Origin: Fictibacillus sp. b24
Lineage (GTDB): Bacteria; Bacillota; Bacilli; Bacillales; Fictibacillaceae
Length of the DNA stretch: 64,000 nt
Direction of reading: 5' to 3'
NCBI RefSeq assembly: GCF_030348825.1
Contig: NZ_JAUCES010000005.1
Span: 1,240,001-1,304,000, forward strand
Of this stretch, positions 7,626 to 16,958 are shown piece by piece (position 1 is the stretch's first letter; every line of letters begins with the position of its first letter). The notes beneath the pieces were generated by a model that was not told where the DNA came from, searched no databases, and saw only the letters and a program-made list of their open reading frames with translations. A program made the translations under genes and the position numbers.

Positions 7626-10268
7626 TTGGGAAAAACAAATAAATTAGTGCTGATTGACGGAAATAGTATTGCTTATCGAGCTTTTTTTGCTCTGCCCCTT
7701 TTAAACAACGACAAAGGCGTTTATACAAACGCTGTTTATGGGTTTACGCAAATGCTATTAAAGATTTTAGAAGATGAAAAGCCAACTCATATCCTTGTTG
7801 CTTTTGATGCTGGGAAAACGACTTTCCGCCATAAGACGTTTGGTGAATACAAAGGCGGCCGTCAAAAAACGCCACCTGAACTATCTGAACAGTTTCCTTT
7901 TATCAGACAGCTATTAGATGCTTTTGAAATTAAACGTTATGAACTTGAGAATTATGAAGCCGATGACATCATCGGAACACTTGCTTCGCATGCGGCAGAT
8001 GGTGAATGGGATGTCAAAGTTTTTACTGGCGATAAAGACTTGCTTCAGCTCGTTACCGAGGATGTTGAAGTTGTTTTAACGAGAAAAGGAATATCAGAGG
8101 TAGAAGCATATACAGTCGAACAAGTAAATGAACGATATGGTATCACGCCAGATCAGATCATTGATATGAAAGGTCTGATGGGAGACCCGTCAGACAACAT
8201 TCCAGGCGTTCCTGGAGTTGGAGAAAAGACTGCGATCAAGCTTATCAAACAATACGGAACGATTGAAAAAGTATTGAATTCGATTGATGAGATCTCAGGA
8301 GCTAAGCTGAAAGAACGTTTAACAGAAAATAAGGAACAAGCTTTAATGAGTAAAGAGCTTGCTACTATCACAAAGGAAGCCCCTGTTAAGATTGGTTTAG
8401 AAGATACAAACTACGAAGGCTATGATAATTCTTCTGTTTTTCCTCTATTTAAAGAGCTAGGTTTCAACTCGCTGCTAGAACGATTAGGTGGTGAAGAAGA
8501 AGTCCTTCAAGATGCAGAAAAAGAAGAGCTTAGCTTTCAGACTGTTACGAAAATAGAGCCTGACATGCTAAGAAGTCCTTCTGCCCTTGTTGTGGAAACT
8601 CTTACAGAAGATTATCATAAAGCGAAAATTCATGGGTTTGCGCTCAGCAATGAAAGTGGAACGTTTTATATCTCTTCCACTCTTGCAGAAGAATCTACTG
8701 AATTTAAGGATTGGCTGCAAGATGACAAACAAAAAAAGGTCATGTTTGATGCCAAAAGAGCTCATGTAGCATTACACGGTCAAGGAATAACGTTGAATGG
8801 AATTGAATTTGATATCCAACTTGCTTCATACCTGCTAAATCCTGCTGAATCTTTAGATGAGGTGGCTGATGTTGCAAAGCAATATGGGAAATCCAATGTA
8901 GATGTGAATGAAGCTGTATACGGAAAAGGTGCTAAGAAAAAGCTGCCGGAAGAAGAAGGGGTTTTAGCTGAACACCTATGCAGAAAAGCAAATACCATCT
9001 TTCAATTGAGTGAAATACTAGATGGAAAGTTAAAAGAGAACGAACAGAGTGATTTATTCTATCATCTAGAGATGCCGCTAGCTCTAGTACTAGCTAAAAT
9101 GGAAGAGTTCGGAGTAAAGGTTAAGGCAGATACACTGCAAAAGATGGGCGCTGAATTAGATCTGCAGTTAACTTCATTAGAAAAAGAAATTCACGAGCTT
9201 GCAGGTGTTTCATTTAATATCAACTCACCAAAACAGCTCGGTGAAATCTTGTTTGAGAAATTAAATCTTCCTCCTGTAAAAAAGACCAAAACGGGTTACT
9301 CTACTTCAGTAGATGTTTTGGAGAAATTAGAAGGAAAGCATGAGATCATTCATAAGATTCTTATCTATCGTCAGCTGGGTAAGTTAAGATCAACTTACAT
9401 CGAAGGTCTTTTAAAAGTTGTGAAAGAAGATACAGGGAAAATTCATACTCGCTTTAACCAGGTGCTTGCTCAGACAGGAAGACTCAGTTCGATCGATCCG
9501 AACCTGCAAAATATCCCGATACGTTTAGAGGCAGGAAGGAAGATCAGACATGCCTTTGTGGCTTCAGAACCCGGATGGAAGATTCTTGCAGCCGATTATT
9601 CGCAAATTGAATTGCGAGTACTGGCGCACATCTCTCAAGATGAAAACTTGATGGAAGCTTTCAAAAAGGAGATGGATGTTCATACGAAAACAGCCATGGA
9701 CGTTTTTCATGTTGGAGAAGACGAAGTAACATCTGAAATGAGGCGACATGCAAAGGCCGTTAACTTTGGTATTGTTTATGGAATTAGTGATTATGGATTA
9801 TCTCAAAGTCTAGGAATCACAAGAAAAGAAGCAGGCGAATTTATCGCGTCTTACTTAGAAAGTTTTCCAGGTGTACAGCAATACATGAAGGATAGCGTTA
9901 CAGAAGCAAAGCAAAGCGGATACGTTTCAACTCTTCTTCATAGAAGACGTTATTTACCAGAAATCAACAGCAGAAACTTTAACCTTCGCAGTTTTGCTGA
10001 GCGTACAGCTATGAACACTCCGATCCAGGGAACAGCAGCTGATATAATAAAAAAAGCGATGGTGGACATGGATCAGCGTTTAAGTAAAGAAAAACTAGAA
10101 GCGAAGATGCTTTTAACCGTTCACGATGAACTTATTTTTGAAGTACCTGAGAATGAATTACAAAAGCTAGAACAAATTGTCTGTGAGGTAATGGAACAGG
10201 CAGTTGAACTAGATGTGCCATTAAAAGTAGATGTGAACTGGGGAGATTCCTGGTTTGAAGCAAAATAA
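7626..10268 (+). CDS. polA: DNA polymerase I
   Basis: Fills gaps and removes RNA primers in replication and repair. The start is TTG at 7626 behind CAGGAGG; no ATG serves. The 880 residues hold a 5'-3' exonuclease domain (1-290, with the GDKDLLQLV and DNIPGVPGVGEKTA blocks), a central exonuclease-like domain (300-470) and the polymerase. Motif A is DYSQIELRVLAH, motif B RRHAKAVNFGIVYG, motif C LTVHDELIFEVP. The central domain lacks the DxE metal ligands (VVETLTED in that place), so proofreading is probably absent, as known for other Bacillus Pol I. It leads polA-mutM-ytaF-coaE. Confidence 0.97.
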   Translation: MGKTNKLVLIDGNSIAYRAFFALPLLNNDKGVYTNAVYGFTQMLLKILEDEKPTHILVAFDAGKTTFRHKTFGEYKGGRQKTPPELSEQFPFIRQLLDAFEIKRYELENYEADDIIGTLASHAADGEWDVKVFTGDKDLLQLVTEDVEVVLTRKGISEVEAYTVEQVNERYGITPDQIIDMKGLMGDPSDNIPGVPGVGEKTAIKLIKQYGTIEKVLNSIDEISGAKLKERLTENKEQALMSKELATITKEAPVKIGLEDTNYEGYDNSSVFPLFKELGFNSLLERLGGEEEVLQDAEKEELSFQTVTKIEPDMLRSPSALVVETLTEDYHKAKIHGFALSNESGTFYISSTLAEESTEFKDWLQDDKQKKVMFDAKRAHVALHGQGITLNGIEFDIQLASYLLNPAESLDEVADVAKQYGKSNVDVNEAVYGKGAKKKLPEEEGVLAEHLCRKANTIFQLSEILDGKLKENEQSDLFYHLEMPLALVLAKMEEFGVKVKADTLQKMGAELDLQLTSLEKEIHELAGVSFNINSPKQLGEILFEKLNLPPVKKTKTGYSTSVDVLEKLEGKHEIIHKILIYRQLGKLRSTYIEGLLKVVKEDTGKIHTRFNQVLAQTGRLSSIDPNLQNIPIRLEAGRKIRHAFVASEPGWKILAADYSQIELRVLAHISQDENLMEAFKKEMDVHTKTAMDVFHVGEDEVTSEMRRHAKAVNFGIVYGISDYGLSQSLGITRKEAGEFIASYLESFPGVQQYMKDSVTEAKQSGYVSTLLHRRRYLPEINSRNFNLRSFAERTAMNTPIQGTAADIIKKAMVDMDQRLSKEKLEAKMLLTVHDELIFEVPENELQKLEQIVCEVMEQAVELDVPLKVDVNWGDSWFEAK

Positions 10269-10314
10269 ATAAAAAAACAGCATCCTCATTAAAAGTGGGG
10301 TGCTGTTTTTCTTA
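10269..10314 (+). terminator. Hairpin between polA and mutM
   Basis: AAAAACAGCA and TGCTGTTTTT with inner paired bases form a terminator-like stem followed by T residues; it may partly separate polA from mutM. Confidence 0.65.
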
Positions 10315-10332
10315 ATAAAGGAGGTGGACTTG

Positions 10333-11154
10333 ATGCCTGAGTTACCTGAAGTAGAAAACGTCAAAAATACGCTGAATCAATTTTTGCCTGGCAAAGTAAT
10401 TAAAGATGTAAAAATTCATTGGGATAATATTATCAAACATCCTTGTACGGAAGAATTTGTCATGAAGCTCACAGGTCAAACTTTTGAAAAGGTGTACAGA
10501 AGGGGTAAATTTTTAATTTTTCATCTGAATGAAGATTCTTTAGTTTCTCATCTGCGAATGGAAGGCAAATACGGTTTGTTTGAATCGGATGAACCTGCTG
10601 ATAAGCACACACACGTGGTGTTTGAGTTTACCGATGGAACAGAGCTTCGATATCGTGATGTAAGAAAGTTTGGTACTATGCACTTGTATCCAAAAGGGAC
10701 AGAAGAAAGTAATGCCCCGTTGAAAACGCTAGGAATAGAACCTCTATCAGATTCCTTAACAGCAGCTCTTATGAAAAAGTTATTCTCTAACAGAAAACGA
10801 AATATAAAAGCAGTACTCCTAGATCAGACGCTTTTAGCTGGATTAGGAAATATCTATGTGGATGAAGTATTGTTTCAAGCGGGCATACATCCAGAGACAC
10901 CTGCGAATGAATTATCACTTCACAGGTTAAAGAAATTAAAAAACGCAATAACGGATATATTATCTGAATCCGTTAAGCATGGCGGAAGCTCCATCCGTTC
11001 TTATACGAATGCGATGGGTGAAACAGGTGGATTTCAGCTGAAATTATTTGTGTACGGCAGGAAAAATGAAGCGTGCCGGGTATGCGGGACCGAGATCGAA
11101 CGGTTAGTCGTAGCCGGAAGAGGAACTCATATTTGTAAGTCTTGTCAAAGATAA
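10333..11154 (+). CDS. mutM: Formamidopyrimidine-DNA glycosylase
   Basis: Removes oxidised purines such as 8-oxoguanine and nicks the abasic site. The ATG behind AAAGGAGG is chosen because the mature enzyme must begin with Pro-2 and Glu-3 (PELPEVE), which are catalytic; an upstream in-frame start at 10300 would bury them. The protein has 273 residues, the YVDEVLFQAGIHP helix-two-turn-helix and the C-terminal zinc finger with Cys pairs CRVC and CKSC. It follows polA as in B. subtilis. Confidence 0.97.
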   Translation: MPELPEVENVKNTLNQFLPGKVIKDVKIHWDNIIKHPCTEEFVMKLTGQTFEKVYRRGKFLIFHLNEDSLVSHLRMEGKYGLFESDEPADKHTHVVFEFTDGTELRYRDVRKFGTMHLYPKGTEESNAPLKTLGIEPLSDSLTAALMKKLFSNRKRNIKAVLLDQTLLAGLGNIYVDEVLFQAGIHPETPANELSLHRLKKLKNAITDILSESVKHGGSSIRSYTNAMGETGGFQLKLFVYGRKNEACRVCGTEIERLVVAGRGTHICKSCQR

Positions 11155-11214
11155 ACCATTTTACTGCTCCTTTCATATACTACGTTTACCGTTAACTGAA
11201 AGGAGTACAGGAAC

Positions 11215-11856
11215 ATGGTGGCTTACTCATTTGTTTTACTGGCACTAGCCGTCAGCCTGGACAGTTTTGGAGCCGGATTAACGTATGGAATGAAATCCAT
11301 TAAAATTCCTTTTCGCTCCATAATGATCATTGCAATTTGTTCAGCTGTTACCTTTTTACTTTCAATGGTGCTCGGATTTGCGTTAGAACAATTCATTTCG
11401 CCAAAAACGGGTGAGATATTGGGAGGCGTGATTCTTTTAGGAATAGGAATCTATTCTCTATGGCAGGTTTTTTTGCCAGAGAAAGAGAACATTGAGAGCA
11501 ATGAAAAAGAACCTAAGAACATTGTGCTTTTTGAAATTAAGTCTCTAGGCATCGTCATACACATTCTGAAGAAACCAGTGATGGCTGATATTGATAAGTC
11601 TGGTTCCATAACAGGCTGGGAAGCTGTACTGCTAGGAATAGCATTATCGCTTGATGCGTTTGGAGCAGGAATCGGAGCCGCACTTATCGATCTTTCACCT
11701 TTTTTAACAACTTTTACGATTGCTGTAATGAGTGCGTTGTTCTTGTGGGGTGGAATGGCGTTAGGTTTATATTTATTCAATAAAACAAATTGGATGAAGG
11801 GTTTATCCATTCTGCCAGGTGTATTATTGATTGTAATGGGTTTGCTAAAAATGTAA
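11215..11856 (+). CDS. ytaF: Sporulation membrane protein YtaF
   Basis: A 213-residue integral membrane protein with about six hydrophobic segments in two repeated halves. Each half contains the family signature of Ser-Leu-Asp (AVSLDSFGAGL near residue 12, ALSLDAFGAGIG near 145), as in the MntP-like group. The family is linked to sporulation in B. subtilis but its transport substrate, if any, is not known. It lies 60 bases behind mutM and 20 before coaE, the conserved order. Confidence 0.9.
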   Translation: MVAYSFVLLALAVSLDSFGAGLTYGMKSIKIPFRSIMIIAICSAVTFLLSMVLGFALEQFISPKTGEILGGVILLGIGIYSLWQVFLPEKENIESNEKEPKNIVLFEIKSLGIVIHILKKPVMADIDKSGSITGWEAVLLGIALSLDAFGAGIGAALIDLSPFLTTFTIAVMSALFLWGGMALGLYLFNKTNWMKGLSILPGVLLIVMGLLKM

Positions 11857-11876
11857 CAGTAACAGGGGGAAAACGA

Positions 11877-12473
11877 TTGATAATCGGATTAACAGGAGGC
11901 ATCGCAACTGGGAAATCGACAGTCAGCCAGATAGTAAGGAATCAAGGAATTCCTATAGTCGACGCTGATATCATTTCCAGGGAAGTTGTTATGCCAGGAA
12001 AAGAAGCATATGAAAAAATTGTCTCTAGTTTTGGCGCAGGTATTTTGCATGAAGACAAGACGATAAATCGAGCACAATTAGGAGAAATTATTTTTAACGA
12101 TGCTGAAAAAAGAAGTGTACTAAACAATATAGTACATCCTGCTGTTCGGAAAGAGATGCGGCTGCAAGCTGATTCCTACCTTAAAGCAGGCGAATCTTTA
12201 GTGATAATGGATATTCCTCTACTATTTGAGAGTAAACTTACGCACATGGTGAATCGAACCTGGCTCGTATATGCAAAACCTGAAATACAGTTAGAGCGTC
12301 TTATGTTAAGAGACGATTTTACGGAACAGCAAGCATTATCTAGAATTCAATCACAAATGCCGATCGACGAGAAAAAGAAACTAGCAGATATAGTGATTGA
12401 GAATAACGGTTCTCTTACAGAGTTGGAGAGTCGTGTTCTGCAGCTGCTAAACGATACAAAAAACAGACCTTAA
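11877..12473 (+). CDS. coaE: Dephospho-CoA kinase
   Basis: Last step of coenzyme A synthesis: phosphorylates the 3'-hydroxyl of dephospho-CoA with ATP. The start is the TTG at 11877, six bases behind AGGGGGA, giving a 198-residue protein that begins with the P-loop GLTGGIATGKST. Reading from the upstream ATG at 11790 would overlap ytaF and add a nonsense leader. The motifs VDADIISREV and DIPLLFES are typical of the family. The terminator overlaps its stop codon. Confidence 0.95.
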   Translation: MIIGLTGGIATGKSTVSQIVRNQGIPIVDADIISREVVMPGKEAYEKIVSSFGAGILHEDKTINRAQLGEIIFNDAEKRSVLNNIVHPAVRKEMRLQADSYLKAGESLVIMDIPLLFESKLTHMVNRTWLVYAKPEIQLERLMLRDDFTEQQALSRIQSQMPIDEKKKLADIVIENNGSLTELESRVLQLLNDTKNRP

Positions 12474-12498
12474 GAATGATAAGGTCTGTTTTTTGTAT
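12460..12498 (+). terminator. Terminator after coaE
   Basis: AAAAAACAGACCTTA and TAAGGTCTGTTTTTT form a long stem that includes the coaE stop codon. Confidence 0.9.
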
Positions 12499-12554
12499 AT
12501 ATAAGCCCCTTTTTAGCCTATTTTAAATAAAAGTATGTTCTTTTCGTGGTTCAT

Positions 12555-12565
12555 TATGATATACT
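12555..12565 (+). promoter_or_regulatory. CcpN-type operator over the gapB -10 region
   Basis: TATGATATACT matches every position of the CcpN consensus TRTGHYATAYW as I recall it. Its last six bases, TATACT, would be the -10 box of gapB. In B. subtilis CcpN represses gapB and pckA during glycolysis. Confidence 0.55.
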
Positions 12566-12616
12566 ATTTACAGATAGATACCATAAAGAGTATAACACAT
12601 TGGAAGGAGCAGCTTC

Positions 12617-13657
12617 ATGAAAGCAAAAATTGCAATTAATGGCTTGGGGAGAATCGGAAGAATGGTCTTCCGTAAAATGATGGAGAACGATGAATTCGAG
12701 GTTGTAGCTGTTAATGCCAGCTATCCAGCAGAAACACTTGCTCACATGGTTAAATATGATTCTATACACGGAACATATCCTGGAGACGTTATCGCTGGAG
12801 AAGATGCCCTTTTTGTTAACGGAAAAAAAGTTCTTTTAGTAAATTCCCGTGATCCTCGCGAACTTCCTTGGGGAACATTAGGTATTGATATTGTTATAGA
12901 AGCTACAGGCAAATTCGTTTCAAAAGAATCGGCAGGTCTTCATATTGAAGCGGGTGCAAAGAAAGTAATCATTACAGCGCCAGGGAAAAATGAAGATATT
13001 ACAATTGTTATGGGTGTAAATGACAGCGATTACATTTCAGCTGAACATCATATTATTTCAAATGCATCTTGTACAACAAATTGTTTAGCACCAGTAATCA
13101 AAGTGCTAGATGATCAGTTTGGTGTTCAATCTGGCATGATGACAACGGTTCATGCCTATACAAATGACCAAAAGAATATCGATAATCCACATAAAGATTT
13201 AAGACGTGCACGTGCATGCGGAACATCTATCATTCCAACATCAACAGGTGCAGCCAAAGCGATCTCAAAAGTTCTTCCGCATTTAGAAGGAAAGCTAAAT
13301 GGAATGGCCCTTCGCGTTCCAACTCCAAATGTTTCTTTGGTAGATGTTGTTGTGGAACTTAAGACGCCAGTATCAAAAGATCAAGTAAATCATGCGTTTC
13401 AATCAGCTGCTGAAGGATCCATGCAAGGTATCCTCGGGTATAGCGATCTTCCTTTAGTTTCAATCGATTATAACGGAAATGAAAACTCTTCGATCGTAGA
13501 CGGATTATCGACTATGGTGATGGACGGGAATAAGGTTAAAGTTCTTGCTTGGTATGATAATGAGTGGGGTTATTCTTGCCGAGTTGTAGATCTTGCAAAG
13601 CATGTTAGCCTTGCATTGAATACGCCTGTTCAAGAGAAGAATGTATCGGTTTCGTAA
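12617..13657 (+). CDS. gapB: Glyceraldehyde-3-phosphate dehydrogenase, gluconeogenic (NADP type)
   Basis: Catalyses the gluconeogenic direction between 1,3-bisphosphoglycerate and glyceraldehyde-3-phosphate. The 346 residues include the Rossmann motif NGLGRIGRM, and catalytic Cys-152 in SNASCTTNC. After the second strand the sequence is VNASYPAET where NAD-specific GapA enzymes have an Asp; loss of that Asp is the known mark of NADP-preferring GapB. The location next to coaE and speD also matches gapB rather than gapA, which sits in the glycolytic operon. A CcpN-type operator overlaps its promoter. Confidence 0.95.
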   Translation: MKAKIAINGLGRIGRMVFRKMMENDEFEVVAVNASYPAETLAHMVKYDSIHGTYPGDVIAGEDALFVNGKKVLLVNSRDPRELPWGTLGIDIVIEATGKFVSKESAGLHIEAGAKKVIITAPGKNEDITIVMGVNDSDYISAEHHIISNASCTTNCLAPVIKVLDDQFGVQSGMMTTVHAYTNDQKNIDNPHKDLRRARACGTSIIPTSTGAAKAISKVLPHLEGKLNGMALRVPTPNVSLVDVVVELKTPVSKDQVNHAFQSAAEGSMQGILGYSDLPLVSIDYNGNENSSIVDGLSTMVMDGNKVKVLAWYDNEWGYSCRVVDLAKHVSLALNTPVQEKNVSVS

Positions 13658-13675
13658 ATTAAAAAATATATATTC

Positions 13676-13708
13676 CGAGAGCTGGAACTTGCCAGCTCTT
13701 TTTTGTTT
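13676..13708 (+). terminator. Terminator after gapB
   Basis: AGAGCTGG and CCAGCTCT pair, followed by TTTTTTG. Confidence 0.85.
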
Positions 13709-13884
13709 TACTAAATACTTAAAGAGAATCATACTGGCAGTAAAGGACAGGCAACAAAAATGAATCGCATCAAAAAATTGATACAAAAAAAATTGCCCAT
13801 ACTTATTGCAAATAAATTTTAAAAGAAGTATACTATGTTTCGTGAACTTCAAATAAAGCAAACAAAGGCGTTGAATGCTACTTA

Positions 13885-13973
13885 AAGGGTTAGGACCTCT
13901 TTGGACTAACTTGCCCCCGTGGTGGATGTTCAATACCGCATGCTTGAAGGCATGATTATTTTTAAAAGGGGGA
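13885..13973 (+). promoter_or_regulatory. Possible structured leader of speD
   Basis: GTTAG at 13889-13893 pairs with CTAAC at 13906-13910; a CCCCC run at 13914-13918 is complementary to the GGGGG of the speD ribosome site at 13968-13972; between them CATGC / GCATG forms a small hairpin. This could hide the ribosome site. I do not recognise it as a known riboswitch. The preceding bases 13709-13884 show nothing else I can name. Confidence 0.35.
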
Positions 13974-13981
13974 CTATGCTA

Positions 13982-14365
13982 ATGGATACAATGGGAAGAC
14001 ACGTAATTGCTGAGTTATGGGGTTGTGATTCTGAAAAATTAAATGACATGAAATTTATTGAAGAGACATTCGTTGATGCTGCATTGAAAGCAGGTGCAGA
14101 AATTCGTGAGGTTGCTTTTCATAAATTTGCTCCACATGGTGTAAGTGGGGTTGTTATTATTTCTGAATCTCATCTAACTATTCACAGTTTTCCTGAGCAT
14201 GGTTATGCAAGTATTGATGTTTATACGTGTGGAGATCGAATTGATCCTAACGTAGCTGCTGATTACATTTCAGAAGCATTAGGCGCTAAGAAACGTGAAA
14301 ACTTGGAAGTTCCTCGTGGAATGGGTCCAATTTCCGTTGCCAAATCAAAAGTTACTGCTCAATAA
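13982..14365 (+). CDS. speD: S-adenosylmethionine decarboxylase proenzyme
   Basis: Makes decarboxylated SAM, the aminopropyl donor for spermidine. The ATG at 13982 is chosen because AAGGGGG lies at the right distance and the protein then starts MDTMGRHV as in its relatives; an ATG two codons earlier is too close. In the 127-residue chain the self-cleavage site is Glu62-Ser63 within [14 protein letters not shown], producing the pyruvoyl cofactor. This is the short bacterial class. A terminator follows. The leader may be regulatory. Confidence 0.96.
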   Translation: MDTMGRHVIAELWGCDSEKLNDMKFIEETFVDAALKAGAEIREVAFHKFAPHGVSGVVIISESHLTIHSFPEHGYASIDVYTCGDRIDPNVAADYISEALGAKKRENLEVPRGMGPISVAKSKVTAQ

Positions 14366-14379
14366 TTAAAAACAGAATG

Positions 14380-14412
14380 TAAGCGAGGTGTGAGATTTCA
14401 CACCTCTTTTTT
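14380..14412 (+). terminator. Terminator after speD
   Basis: GAGGTGTGA and TCACACCTC pair perfectly, followed by a T-run. Confidence 0.9.
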
Positions 14413-14469
14413 ATTTCACTAAAAATAGGGAATAATACGATACAAATTACGTTGCTTTGGAGGACTACT

Positions 14470-14865
14470 ATGTTTAGAAAACTTCAAAATCTTATGGAAA
14501 GCCATGCAGAAACGAGTGAACAGCATGTAGACGAAAGGCTTAAAACACATTATTTTAAAGCTAATAAGCATGAAGTAATGAGAGTTATTAAACAAATCTT
14601 AGATGAGGATACCAATTTTCAGGAACTTGGTTTTTCAGAAGAAAGGGGAGAGGTAACCTTTGAGGTAAGACAGCCTAAGAATGCATTTGTTGTAGTAAGT
14701 GTCGTAACAGTGAAGCCAAATCGTACAGCTGTAGACCTTAATGTTTCTACAGAATCTGCTCTTCCCTTTAATTTCGGCAATAATCAGAGACTGATCACGA
14801 GCATTTACGAAATGTTAAAACAAAAGCTTACGTTTATTGGGACGTCTATGGCTGAAAAATTGTAG
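14470..14865 (+). CDS. Conserved cytosolic protein of unknown function
   Basis: A 131-residue soluble protein with no signal peptide or membrane segment. The ATG follows TTTGGAGG. The first 45 residues are charged and helical, the rest alternates strands around EVTFEVRQP and VVVSVVTVKPNRTAVDLNV and ends in a helix, suggesting a small alpha/beta fold. I do not recognise a catalytic motif and assign no function. It lies between speD and nrdR, a place where some Bacillaceae carry a small unassigned gene. Confidence 0.75.
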   Translation: MFRKLQNLMESHAETSEQHVDERLKTHYFKANKHEVMRVIKQILDEDTNFQELGFSEERGEVTFEVRQPKNAFVVVSVVTVKPNRTAVDLNVSTESALPFNFGNNQRLITSIYEMLKQKLTFIGTSMAEKL

Positions 14866-14937
14866 GAATAGCTTGTCACATTCCTCCCTTTTCTTTAAGA
14901 TAGATATAGAATAGAAAATTTTTTGGGGATGATTACA

Positions 14938-15399
14938 ATGAGGTGTCCTACTTGCCAGCACAACGGAACAAAAGTGCTTGATTCAAGACCTGTACATAGC
15001 GGAAGGTCCATTCGCCGACGAAGGGAATGTGAATCTTGCAGCTATAGATTTACTACATTTGAAACGGTAGAACAAACACCGCTTATCATTGTTAAAAAGG
15101 GCGGGGAACGGGAAGAATTCAGCCGCGAAAAGATTCTTCGTGGGCTTATTAAAGCATGTGAAAAGAGACCTGTTCCCTTGGAAACACTTGAAAATATAGT
15201 AGATAGTATTGAAAAAGAATTGCGAAACTCAGGTGCATCTGAAATTTCAAGTACAGCTGTTGGTGAACAGGTAATGGAACACTTGTCTAAAACGGATGAA
15301 GTTGCTTATGTAAGATTTGCTTCAGTTTATCGCCAATTTAAAGATATTAACGTCTTTATACAGGAACTTAAGGAACTCATTAACAAAGAGGAGCGTTAA
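14938..15399 (+). CDS. nrdR: Transcriptional repressor NrdR
   Basis: Senses ATP/dATP and represses ribonucleotide reductase genes. The start is the ATG at 14938, so that the protein (153 residues) begins MRCPTC as in its relatives; a TTG at 14923 lies inside the ribosome site. The N-terminal zinc ribbon uses Cys pairs CPTC (3-6) and CESC (31-34). [11 protein letters not shown] is the DNA-binding part. An ATP-cone domain covers about residues 48-138. It precedes dnaB and dnaI as in B. subtilis. Confidence 0.96.
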   Translation: MRCPTCQHNGTKVLDSRPVHSGRSIRRRRECESCSYRFTTFETVEQTPLIIVKKGGEREEFSREKILRGLIKACEKRPVPLETLENIVDSIEKELRNSGASEISSTAVGEQVMEHLSKTDEVAYVRFASVYRQFKDINVFIQELKELINKEER

Positions 15400-15434
15400 A
15401 GCGTCTGGTATACTGCTGTAACGCTCTTTTTGTT
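15388..15434 (+). terminator. Terminator after nrdR
   Basis: GAGCGTTA and TAACGCTC pair around an inner stem and are followed by TTTTTG; the left arm covers the nrdR stop codon. Confidence 0.75.
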
Positions 15435-15559
15435 CCTTTAACATAAAACAGTTATGAAGAGATAAAAAACGTAAAATACATTGTAATTATGGCTGACGAT
15501 TAAAACGATCTGTCGGCCACATTACTTTTATAACTTATCATTTATAAAGGGTGAAAACG

Positions 15560-16945
15560 ATGACGGTACATTTTCAGGAAGTCGTGCCCGTTGATGCGTA
15601 TTCCGTCCAGTGCAAGGGTGTATTACATGAAGGAGATCACAAAGTTCTCACCATGCTTTATCAGCCATTGATTGGCGCTTTTGCACATAGTTTATACATG
15701 ACATTATGGTGCGAAGCAAATATGGATCGACAGGCACAAAAACACCAGCACCTTATGAACGTAACTCAGTTCTCATTAAAAGATATTTTATCCGGCAGAA
15801 AGAAATTAGAAGCGATCGGACTGCTAAAAACATATAAGAGAGATGGAGAGAGCTCAAGAGAATATTTGTATGAGCTTCAACAACCTCTATCTCCAAATGC
15901 ATTTTTTACAGATGGTTTTTTAAGTATTTACTTATTTAATCGACTAGGAAAAGCGAAATTCACTGAAGTAAGAGAATCATTCTATATTCCTCAATTAGAT
16001 GTTTCGGGTTTTAAGGATGTGACAGCTTCGTTTAGCGATGTGTTTACTTCGCTGCATCCATCTGAGATGTCTTCAAAGAGTTATGCCGAGATATCAGAAA
16101 ATGTGCTTCCAGAAGATGCCGCTTTACATGAAAAAGGAGTTCATGGGAAAGTTGTACTAGGTGAGTCTACTTTTGATTTTGAGGCGATGGTAAACCAGAT
16201 TTCTGCTTTCATCGTCCCTAAAGAGGTTCTTACTCCTAAATTGAAGGAAGCAATCTATAAACTGGCTTATATCTACCAGCTGCAGCCAATGGATATGAGC
16301 AAGCAAATCCAAAACGTATATTACTCAACAGGTGAGATTTCTGCGGAAAACTTAAGAAGAGAAATTCAAAAGTGGTATCGTTTTGAACACGAAGAGGGGC
16401 TTCCGGTTTTGGCTTTGAAAACACAACCGGTTCCTTTAAAGGCACTGCATGGGATGCAGCCGCAAACAAAAGAAGAAGAGCTTATTAAGTATTTTGAAGA
16501 AGTGTCACCATACCGTCTTCTAGAAGACTACTCTGGTGCAACACCTTCGGAAGTTGATCTGAAACTAGTTGCGTATTGTATGCTCGATCAAAACTTAACA
16601 CCAGGAGTTACAAATGTGCTTTTGGATTACGTGTTATCTGAGAATGACATGAAACTTGCAAAAGGACTAATTGAACGAATCGCATCACATTGGGCTCGTA
16701 AAAAAGTGCAAACCGTAACGGAAGCTATGGCGCTTGCTCGTGATGAAAAACGAAAATATAAAGAATGGCAAGATAAAAAGTCAAATTCAAGATCGTATAG
16801 AGATAATAATAAACCGAATGTAACAGTACCAGATTGGCTGAAGCAAGAAAAGGCTCCAACTAGTCAGCCAGATGAGACGAGTTCAAGTTCTACAGAAGAT
16901 GAAAATCGCAAATGGCTAGAGAGCTTGTTAAATAGTTCGAAATAA
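15560..16945 (+). CDS. dnaB: Replication initiation and membrane attachment protein DnaB
   Basis: In Firmicutes DnaB is a helicase co-loader that acts with DnaD and DnaI at oriC and during restart. The 461-residue protein has an N-terminal winged-helix region and the C-terminal DnaB/DnaD helical domain around residues 290-400, containing ALKTQ and the YxxxIxxxW-like block LIERIASHWARKKV. The tail is polar and rich in Ser, Thr and Lys. The start is ATG 15560 behind AAAGGGTGA; a GTG at 15551 overlaps that site. dnaI follows after 13 bases. Confidence 0.93.
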   Translation: MTVHFQEVVPVDAYSVQCKGVLHEGDHKVLTMLYQPLIGAFAHSLYMTLWCEANMDRQAQKHQHLMNVTQFSLKDILSGRKKLEAIGLLKTYKRDGESSREYLYELQQPLSPNAFFTDGFLSIYLFNRLGKAKFTEVRESFYIPQLDVSGFKDVTASFSDVFTSLHPSEMSSKSYAEISENVLPEDAALHEKGVHGKVVLGESTFDFEAMVNQISAFIVPKEVLTPKLKEAIYKLAYIYQLQPMDMSKQIQNVYYSTGEISAENLRREIQKWYRFEHEEGLPVLALKTQPVPLKALHGMQPQTKEEELIKYFEEVSPYRLLEDYSGATPSEVDLKLVAYCMLDQNLTPGVTNVLLDYVLSENDMKLAKGLIERIASHWARKKVQTVTEAMALARDEKRKYKEWQDKKSNSRSYRDNNKPNVTVPDWLKQEKAPTSQPDETSSSSTEDENRKWLESLLNSSK

Positions 16946-16958
16946 AGGGGGGAACAAC

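Noticed and set aside
7286-7642. Open frame of 118 codons before polA
   Set aside because: It runs through repeat copy 2 and the polA leader, overlaps the polA start, has no ribosome site and its composition is unlike that of neighbouring genes.
13505-13933. Minus-strand frame of 142 codons across the end of gapB and the speD leader
   Set aside because: It overlaps the gapB 3' end and its terminator; no ribosome site or family features.
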